Shown here piece after piece: positions 59,912 through 64,000 of a DNA stretch of 64,000 bases; position 1 is the first letter of the stretch; every line of letters begins with the position of its first letter. Position numbers and translations under genes: made by a program. The notes under the pieces are model-generated. The model worked only from the letters and a program-made list of their open reading frames with translations, had not been told where the DNA came from and did not search any database. The stretch covers positions 7,316,001-7,380,000 of the forward strand of contig NZ_FYEY01000001.1 of NCBI RefSeq assembly GCF_900187385.1. The letters are read 5' to 3'. Source of the stretch: Streptomyces sp. 2114.4 (GTDB taxonomy: Bacteria; Actinomycetota; Actinomycetes; Streptomycetales; Streptomycetaceae).

Positions 59912-60364
59912 CTACCCGGAGTTGGTGTCGGTGCGGGCGAAAATGCCTTCCAGCATTCCGGTGGCCTGCCCAACCTCGATCAGATAGCCATCAGGATCGC
60001 GGAGGTAACAACGAACCTCGGCACGCCGGTCGATCGGCGGAGTCAGGAACTCCGCCCCTTTCGCGCTCCACTCGGCGTAGCAGGCCTCGATATCGGCGAC
60101 CCGCAGGTTCATGAAGCTGGAGACGGTGTGCGGCTCGCCGGGCGGGACCAGCGTCACATCGGGCTTGTCCGGGGTGGGCCCGCCGCCCGGATTCATGATG
60201 ATCCAGCTGTTGGCGAGCTTCACGATGCAAGGATTCTCGTCCAGCACGACCTGCCCGCCGATCACCTCGCTGTAGAAGCGACGCGAACGCGCCACATCGC
60301 GCACCGTCAAGAAATGTGTCATCAGCAGCCCCTCACTCGGGGCCGGAATACCGTCGTTGCCCAT
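59912..60364 (-). CDS. VOC family protein (glyoxalase/dioxygenase fold)
   Basis: A 150-aa single VOC module starting at ATG 60364 (GAGAGG before it). Metal/substrate side motifs: MTHFLTVRDVARSRRFYSEV (with the conserved H), NSWIIMNPGGG, TVSSFMNLRVADIEACYAEW and CYLRDPDGYLIEVGQATGM (the Glu). Common in Streptomyces; could be glyoxalase-like, bleomycin-resistance-like or a dioxygenase. Specific function unknown. Confidence 0.88.
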   Translation of the reverse strand: MGNDGIPAPSEGLLMTHFLTVRDVARSRRFYSEVIGGQVVLDENPCIVKLANSWIIMNPGGGPTPDKPDVTLVPPGEPHTVSSFMNLRVADIEACYAEWSAKGAEFLTPPIDRRAEVRCYLRDPDGYLIEVGQATGMLEGIFARTDTNSG

Positions 60365-60920
60365 CTTCAGCCTCTCTCCGCCGGCCGCGATACACCGGAC
60401 ACCCGGCGCGTCATCAATTCCCCGATCCCGACGCCGCCGGTGCAAGCACACCACTGCGCCGCTGCGACTCGGGTCCGCTCTACAGCCCAGTGCCGTCCAG
60501 CGCGCCGTTCTGCACTCGTCGGGCCGTCCCGGTCAACGGAGACACCGCGATCGCCGTCGGCACCCCTCAGGGAACTCGGGGAAATCCGTGCGCCGGCAAC
60601 TAGCGGCAACTAGCGGCAGCCGGGCAGGAGGGATGGGCAGCGGGCACCCTCCACCGGTAGAGAGATGCGGCCAAGGTGACAGACACTCCGCGAGGGCCAG
60701 GAGCCCGTGGCGGCGCTTCCCTCATAGCCGGCCACCACGGTCTCCACCTTCCATGTCATCGCGCGTCGGTGCCCGCTGCAACCCGTGGGTGCGCGGCCGG
60801 AGCCCAAGGGGCCTTTCCGCCCCCTGGGCCGGTGAGCGCCTGCCAGGCGGGACAGGGCCAGGCGGGTGACGATGGAGCTGAACCCACCGACCGTGCTCTT
60901 TCCTGGAGGAGGCAGACGGC
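60365..60920. other. Intergenic region without a supported gene
   Basis: Long frames here have poor codon statistics. GGAGGAGGC precedes the HdeD start at 60921, and a short minus-strand frame at 60610 is not credible. Confidence 0.4.
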
Positions 60921-61604
60921 ATGACACACCCCTCCGATTCCGATTCCGCAGGCACCAGCCCTCCGCACGGCACCGAGCCCAGAGACGTCTCCCAAGCCGG
61001 TGGCCTGGGCGCCCTGGCGAACATGGGCTGGCAGTTCCTGCTCATCATGGGCCTGGCCGCGATCGCCCTGGGCATCGTCGCCCTGGCCTGGCCCAGCCAG
61101 ACCCTGCGCGTCGTCGGCGTGCTCTTCGGCATCTACCTGTTGGTCGCCGGTGCCTTTCAGCTGGCCGGTGCCTTCGGCACACACGTCCCCCGGCACCTGC
61201 GGGTGCTGCATTTCGTCGCGGGTGCGCTCTTCATCCTGCTGGGCCTGGTCTGCTTCCGGGGCACCCTGGAATCGATTCTGCTGCTCGCGCTGTGGATCGG
61301 CTTCGGCTGGTTGCTGCGCGGCATCATGGTGACCGCCACGGCGGTCTCCGCCGAGGAGATCCCCGCACGCGGCTGGCAGATCTTCTCGGGAATCATCACC
61401 ACTCTGGCAGGCATCGTGCTGATCGTGATGCCGTTCAGCTCGATCGCCGCACTGACCTTGGTGGTGGGCATCATGGCCATCGTCGTAGGCGCTGTCGAGG
61501 TCTTCCACGCTATCAAGATGCGCGTCGAACTCGGCCACCTCACCCAGGGCACCGCCACCAAGAAACGCCCCATGTTCCACTCCCGCCCCCACCCCCAGCA
61601 CTGA
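60921..61604 (+). CDS. HdeD family membrane protein (DUF308)
   Basis: A 227-aa integral membrane protein with six helices in two DUF308 halves: WQFLLIMGLAAIALGIVALA, GVLFGIYLLVAGAFQLAGAF, LHFVAGALFILLGLVCFRGT and IFSGIITTLAGIVLIVMPFS, ALTLVVGIMAIVVGAVEVFH. Gly in the third helix pattern typical of HdeD. Family name derives from E. coli acid resistance HdeD; the role in Streptomyces is unknown. ATG 60921 has a strong GGAGGAGG RBS. Confidence 0.9.
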   Translation: MTHPSDSDSAGTSPPHGTEPRDVSQAGGLGALANMGWQFLLIMGLAAIALGIVALAWPSQTLRVVGVLFGIYLLVAGAFQLAGAFGTHVPRHLRVLHFVAGALFILLGLVCFRGTLESILLLALWIGFGWLLRGIMVTATAVSAEEIPARGWQIFSGIITTLAGIVLIVMPFSSIAALTLVVGIMAIVVGAVEVFHAIKMRVELGHLTQGTATKKRPMFHSRPHPQH

Positions 61605-62456
61605 TCACGGCCGCGCCGGCCGAGTAGCGAGGCACTGTCTGATCCACGCAGCCACCTCAGCCGGACACGAGACACAGACGGCGTGGTGGTGACACCTCCG
61701 ATGACCTGGCGACCGCATCTCCCCGGCATCGCACCCTGCGACGACGCCGGGGGCATGTGGCCGTCGGTCGTGACGAGGCGCCAGATCCAAAGGGAGATGG
61801 CGACGTGCGGGCACGGGGGAGTGGGTCCGGGACGAAGAAAAGAGCAAGGCTCCCTGCCGCTGCCAGGCGGTTCGACCGCCGCTGCTGACCTCGGGCGAGT
61901 TGTGGGCGCAGTGAACGGTAGGAAAGTCGGTCGGGAGGAGGGAGGCCCGGCTTCCACCGACAAGCGGGCTTGAGGCAACGCTGTGCCATGTAAGGAGCGG
62001 AGAGGTTGCAGCGGCGAAGCAACCTCGGCCAGGCGCCTTCCCTCTTACCTCACGCAATCGCTCCCACCCGTAACCCCTCCAACGGGAGGGGCTGTTGCAG
62101 CGCTGCGTGCCCGTGCGTCTCCGGTCGCCGGGTGCGAGGACGACGATCTGCCGCGGCTCGGCTCGCCCGCGCAGAGATAGCCGCCCCCACAGAAAGTGCT
62201 CCATGTCTTTCACCGGCCAGAAGATTCCCACCCTGGCAGTGACAGCAACGGCGCTGTGCTTTGCCCCGGCCATCTGGCGGCACTGGTCACGCCTGTTCCG
62301 GCAGGCAGCGCCGTACAGCCTCGGACGACGCGCCGTCAGTCCGGCGGCAGAACCTCTCTCCACCGCCGTGGCACGACCAGATGGTACGGCTGCGCCGCAC
62401 CCGAAATCCCGACGCGGCTCTGCCCTGTACATCATTGCTCCGTTGTAAGGACCGGA
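61605..62456. other. 850-bp stretch, mostly no gene; one weak frame
   Basis: A frame at 62203-62448 (MSFTGQKIPTLAVTATALCF, then APAIWRHWSRLFRQAAPYSL) begins with a hydrophobic stretch but has only a weak AGAAAG before it, and ends just before the acyltransferase. It could be a short secreted or membrane peptide. Other frames are GC noise. Confidence 0.35.
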
Positions 62457-63647
62457 ATGGCTTGCACCGCGCCGAAGGATTCCTCCGCTCCTCCGAGGAA
62501 TCCACCGCCGAGGCTGTACGCACTGGACGGGCTGCGCTTTGTGGCCGCGTTTCTGGTGGTGGCGTACCACTACATCACGCTGCGGGATGGCTGGGGGAAA
62601 GATCCAGAAGCCATATCGTCGTCCGTGTACCATCTTTCGGAGTACGGCTGGCTCGGCGTGGAAGTTTTCTTCCTGATCAGCGGATTCGTCATCTGCATGA
62701 GCGGCTGGGGGCGCTCGCTCGGAGACTTCGTGACATCTCGGGTTTCACGTCTCTACCCGGCCTACTGGGTCGCGGTACTGCTGACGGCGGCAGTCTTGAC
62801 GGCGTTCCCGGATGTCCGCAGTGTCGGCAGTTGGCAAAATATCCTCACGAATCTCACCATGCTCCAAGAAGGAGTCGGGGTACCTGACCTCGATGACGTC
62901 TACTGGACACTGTTCGTGGAGCTGAAATTCTACTTGCTGTTCGCCATCGTCATCTTCCGTGGTGTCACCTACCGAAGGTGCGTGCTCTTCTGCGGGCTGT
63001 GGACAGTGGCCGGAATCTTTTCGCTGGGTTCGCATAACGAACTGCTCACCTCCTGGGCGGTCTCCCAGTACTCCCCGTACTTCATTGCCGGAATCGCCTT
63101 CTATCTCATGCACCGCTTCAGGCCCAATGCCTTGTTGTGGGCCATCGTGACCGTGTCATTCTTGCTCGCCCAGCACTACGTCCACGGCCGCTTGGTGACA
63201 AATCTCGGCGCGAAAGCGGATGTGGTGGATGAATGGCCGGCGCGGCTGTTGATCCTGATGGCCTTCGTGACGATGGGGGCTATCGCGCTGGGATTCTTCG
63301 ACCGGCTGCGATGGAGTTGGCTGGCGACCGCCGGGAACCTCACCTACCCGCTCTACCTGATACACATGTATGTGGGATTCACGATTATTGCCCTACTGCG
63401 CCACCATGTTCCAGCAGGGCTGCTCTTTCCGGCGGTCACTGTGTTCATGCTGGTGATCTCCTGGATCATTCATCGCTATGTGGAACGCCCGATCGGCAGA
63501 AAACTACGGCACGCAATGAAAAGAAGCATGAAGGAGATGCGGGCAAACTCGATGGACCACGGCCGTTCGTGTCCCCCTGTTCGCGCCGAAGCGGAAATCC
63601 GTCCACATGCTGATCGAACCGAGCGCCGGAGAGTTCATGTTCCGTAG
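62457..63647 (+). CDS. Acyltransferase family 3 membrane protein
   Basis: A 396-aa protein with about 10 helices; ATG 62457 with AAGGA upstream. Motif PRLYALDGLRFVAAFLVVAY holds the conserved Asp-Gly-x-R and the following HYITLRDG, FFLISGFVICM (the family FxxSGF motif) and SRVSRLYPAYW; later GRLVTNLGAKADVV and AIALGFFDRLRWSWLATAG. OafA-type acyltransferases O-acetylate sugars on cell-wall polymers, glycolipids or antibiotics. The C-terminal 40 residues (after KRSMKEMR) are hydrophilic. Substrate unknown. Confidence 0.9.
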   Translation: MACTAPKDSSAPPRNPPPRLYALDGLRFVAAFLVVAYHYITLRDGWGKDPEAISSSVYHLSEYGWLGVEVFFLISGFVICMSGWGRSLGDFVTSRVSRLYPAYWVAVLLTAAVLTAFPDVRSVGSWQNILTNLTMLQEGVGVPDLDDVYWTLFVELKFYLLFAIVIFRGVTYRRCVLFCGLWTVAGIFSLGSHNELLTSWAVSQYSPYFIAGIAFYLMHRFRPNALLWAIVTVSFLLAQHYVHGRLVTNLGAKADVVDEWPARLLILMAFVTMGAIALGFFDRLRWSWLATAGNLTYPLYLIHMYVGFTIIALLRHHVPAGLLFPAVTVFMLVISWIIHRYVERPIGRKLRHAMKRSMKEMRANSMDHGRSCPPVRAEAEIRPHADRTERRRVHVP

Positions 63648-63745
63648 CGCTGTCGTGCCCGTACGGCGGACGGACCGTGGCTTTCGGCTACCCCGCCGCC
63701 CCCTGACGGGGAGGGAAGCCTGCCCCGGACCGAGGGCCCGGGAGT

Positions 63746-64000
63746 TCAGTCCTGCGGGGAGCCGGCGGAATGGTGGACGTGCAAGGTGAGGCCCGTGATC
63801 CGGCCGGACTGGATGACGGGGCCGTGTTGCGTCCCGCCACTGATGTCGTTGTGCACGGTGGCCCGTGGGATGCTCGGCGCGGTGTTCGTGAGCCGCTGCA
63901 GGGATGCGAGCAGGTCGCGCAGGTCGTCGCCGGTGGCGGGCCCGGCCTGTAGAACATGCTGCAGATGGGCGTGCCACCGGGCGGTGAGGTCATCGGCGGT
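63746..64000 (-). CDS. C-terminal part of a large protein, cut by the window edge
   Basis: Reading the minus strand from position 64000 gives 84 codons to a stop at 63746-63748: DDLTARWHAHLQHVLQAGPA, then TGDDLRDLLASLQRLTNTAP, ending in SIPRATVHNDISGGTQHGPV then IQSGRITGLTLHVHH. The tail HNDISGG-x-x-x-GPVIQ-x-G-x-I-x-G resembles the Ser-Gly-Gly repeats at the end of many Streptomyces TPR/NB-ARC-like regulatory proteins, whose role is unclear. The N-terminal part lies beyond 64000. Confidence 0.65.
   Translation of the reverse strand, partial: TADDLTARWHAHLQHVLQAGPATGDDLRDLLASLQRLTNTAPSIPRATVHNDISGGTQHGPVIQSGRITGLTLHVHHSAGSPQD

Overview
The window is very GC-rich, uses third-position G/C almost everywhere, and carries typical Streptomyces genes: large LAL/LuxR ATPase regulators, a SARP regulator, Vms1/Rv2629-like and DUF5709/DUF2795 stress proteins, a DUF5819-HTTM pair, and rare TTA (bldA) codons. 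I read it as a Streptomyces chromosome segment with a patchwork of accessory genes. No rRNA, tRNA, CRISPR array, transposase or integrase was recognised.

Left end (451-6494): a compact, probably co-transcribed RiPP (ribosomally made, post-translationally modified peptide) locus. It encodes an MFS exporter, an S9 prolyl-oligopeptidase-like peptidase translationally coupled to it, a 39-aa precursor peptide with a strong ribosome binding site, a stem-loop directly after the precursor, a B12-binding radical-SAM RiPP C-methyltransferase-type enzyme, and a DUF5825 protein. This is the strongest candidate for an undescribed system. The exporter has a TTA codon, suggesting developmental (bldA) control.

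6.6-18.2 kb: old yellow enzyme, DUF2267, a stand-alone cytochrome oxidase subunit I with a small membrane partner, Asp23, a type II NADH dehydrogenase, small stress proteins and a Vms1-like protein. A perfect 30-bp inverted repeat separates this from a nucleoside hydrolase-MFS operon. That operon faces a LacI-type regulator across two matching palindromic operators. 20-25 kb: an unknown protein, DUF779 and a TTA-containing LAL regulator.

25.2-27.3 kb: four consecutive secreted-protein genes. Three are paralogous small four-cysteine proteins and one resembles the pore-forming (aerolysin/ETX-like) fold. A second protein with the same core plus a ricin-type lectin lies at 33.6-34.8 kb. Between them are a PadR regulator with a perfect palindrome, an acyl-CoA dehydrogenase, a YrdC/Sua5 protein and a second LAL regulator.

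35-48 kb: a PAS-GAF-PP2C phosphatase, DUF6131, a HipA-like kinase divergent from a small helical protein, TetR, cyclophilin, a secreted three-repeat protein, an IPT/TIG repeat protein with nearly identical duplicated modules and a decayed module downstream, a SARP regulator coupled to a 27-codon leader ORF, the DUF5819-HTTM pair and a Thr/Gly-rich repetitive secreted protein.

49-64 kb: hydrolases, oxidoreductases and regulators of ordinary type (alpha/beta hydrolases, SDR, MmyB-like, AraC, erythromycin esterase-like, YdcF, VOC, HdeD, acyltransferase), interspersed with gene remnants (DUF2470, aminoglycoside phosphotransferase). The right edge cuts through a protein ending in a His-Asn-rich Ser-Gly-Gly tail.
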